From Candidatus Omnitrophota bacterium (GTDB lineage: Bacteria; Omnitrophota; Gorgyraeia; Gygaellales; UBA12090), in assembly GCA_003510525.1 (NCBI GenBank), contig DOMD01000146.1, positions 685 to 7,064 on the forward strand: DNA of 6,380 nucleotides. Reading direction: 5' to 3'. Positions 6,250 to 6,380 of this stretch are shown here, one piece after another. The notes below the pieces were generated by a model, which was not told the origin of the DNA, ran no database searches, and was given only the letters and a program-made list of their open reading frames with translations. Positions within the stretch are counted from its first letter, which is position 1; the number at the start of each line of letters is the position of its first letter. A program made the translations under genes and the position numbers.

Positions 6250-6304
6250 AATTACCGCCCGGGCGATGTCCGAATCCGAACGAAGGTTTTACCGAAAGAG
6301 GTGA
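6242..6304 (+). pseudogene. BrnT-like toxin, C-terminal remnant only
   Basis: The last codons before the TGA at 6302-6304 read KIITARAMSESERRFYRKR. This fits the C-terminal end of BrnT-family (PF04365) RNase toxins, whose final strand and helix read R-I-I-(S/T)-A-R-x-x-(S/T)-x-x-E-R-R-x-Y. Upstream the frame stays open to a stop at 6146-6148, but its residues (for example GGFCRVAFTLTFINSD) do not resemble the toxin core, so about three quarters of a normal protein of roughly 90 residues is gone. The remnant lacks the catalytic core and should be inactive. The position immediately upstream of a CopG-type antitoxin, with a 6-base gap, is the expected toxin-then-antitoxin order and strengthens the call. 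Confidence 0.65.
6297..6303 (+). promoter_or_regulatory. Ribosome binding site of the antitoxin
   Basis: AGAGGTG ends 7 bases before the ATG at 6311 and overlaps the toxin stop codon (AGGTGA), the usual arrangement for translational coupling in a toxin-antitoxin operon. It fixes the antitoxin start. Confidence 0.75.
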
Positions 6305-6310
6305 AAGACT

Positions 6311-6380
6311 ATGAAAAATAAAATTCCTAAATTTAAAAGCCTTGAAGAAGAACGCAGGTTCTGGGACTCCCACAGCATCA
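6311..6380 (+). CDS. CopG-type antitoxin, N-terminal fragment (cut by window edge)
   Basis: Twenty-three codons are visible, beginning MKNKIPKFKSLEEERRFWD and then SHSI. The pattern I-P-K-F-K-S-x-E-E-E-x-x-F-W-D-x-H is the characteristic N-terminus of the CopG_antitoxin family (PF12441), short ribbon-helix-helix proteins of type II toxin-antitoxin systems that neutralise BrnT-like RNases and repress their own operon. The DNA-binding ribbon-helix-helix part would lie beyond the right edge. A strong ribosome site and a near-consensus promoter precede it. Since the upstream toxin is reduced to its tail, this antitoxin looks orphaned; it may act as a stand-alone repressor or neutralise a related toxin elsewhere (inference). 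Confidence 0.8.
   Translation, partial: MKNKIPKFKSLEEERRFWDSHSI

Larger units (their letters stand above)
6059..6310. other. Divergent intergenic region
   Basis: This stretch of about 250 bases holds the leftward promoter and its dyad, the rightward promoter, the broken toxin tail and the antitoxin ribosome site. The minus-strand frame of the giant gene stays open through all of it and beyond to 6380, encoding an A-A-S-P-L motif at 6182-6196. This suggests either a longer gene or a decayed linker-bearing sequence. No terminator or RNA gene is seen. Confidence 0.6.

Overview
The window is almost entirely one giant minus-strand reading frame. It starts at an ATG whose first base is 6058 and runs without a stop codon to the left edge, giving 2,019 whole codons with the C-terminus outside the window. 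The product begins with a Sec-type signal peptide, so it is probably exported. It reads as a chain of unrelated domains: an N-terminal helical region; an array of four to five repeats of about 88 residues; a helical segment resembling a sigma region 4 helix-turn-helix; poorly recognisable domains, one faintly like an acetyltransferase; the C-terminal half of a protein-isoaspartate methyltransferase-like (PCMT) fold; a zincin with HExxH-x18-E; a helical repeat-like region; and a subtilisin-like (S8) serine protease domain that runs off the left edge. Most of these blocks are separated by short Ser/Ala/Asn-Ser-Pro-Leu linkers (SSPL, ASPL, NSPL).

About 250 bases at the right end separate this gene from a divergent plus-strand toxin-antitoxin remnant. 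Only the last 20 or so codons of a BrnT-like toxin survive, followed after 6 bases by the start of a CopG-type antitoxin (PF12441-like), cut by the window edge. Each side has a sigma70-like promoter: TTGACA-N16-TAAGAT reads left into the giant gene, and TTGACT-N17-TAAAAT reads right into the antitoxin. The rightward promoter lies just where resemblance to the toxin begins.

Organism: bacterial, moderately AT-rich, probably an uncultivated lineage. Giant exported mosaic proteins with recurrent S-S-P-L linkers are, to my recollection, a habit of Candidatus Omnitrophota (OP3). I hold that at about 0.6, because no marker gene is present.

How the parts may work together: the giant protein could be an exported or surface proteolytic machine carrying two protease-type active sites, with several non-catalytic or degraded enzyme modules. 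The antitoxin remnant appears unrelated and is probably a mobile-locus relic. No RNA gene, CRISPR array, insertion sequence or terminator was seen.
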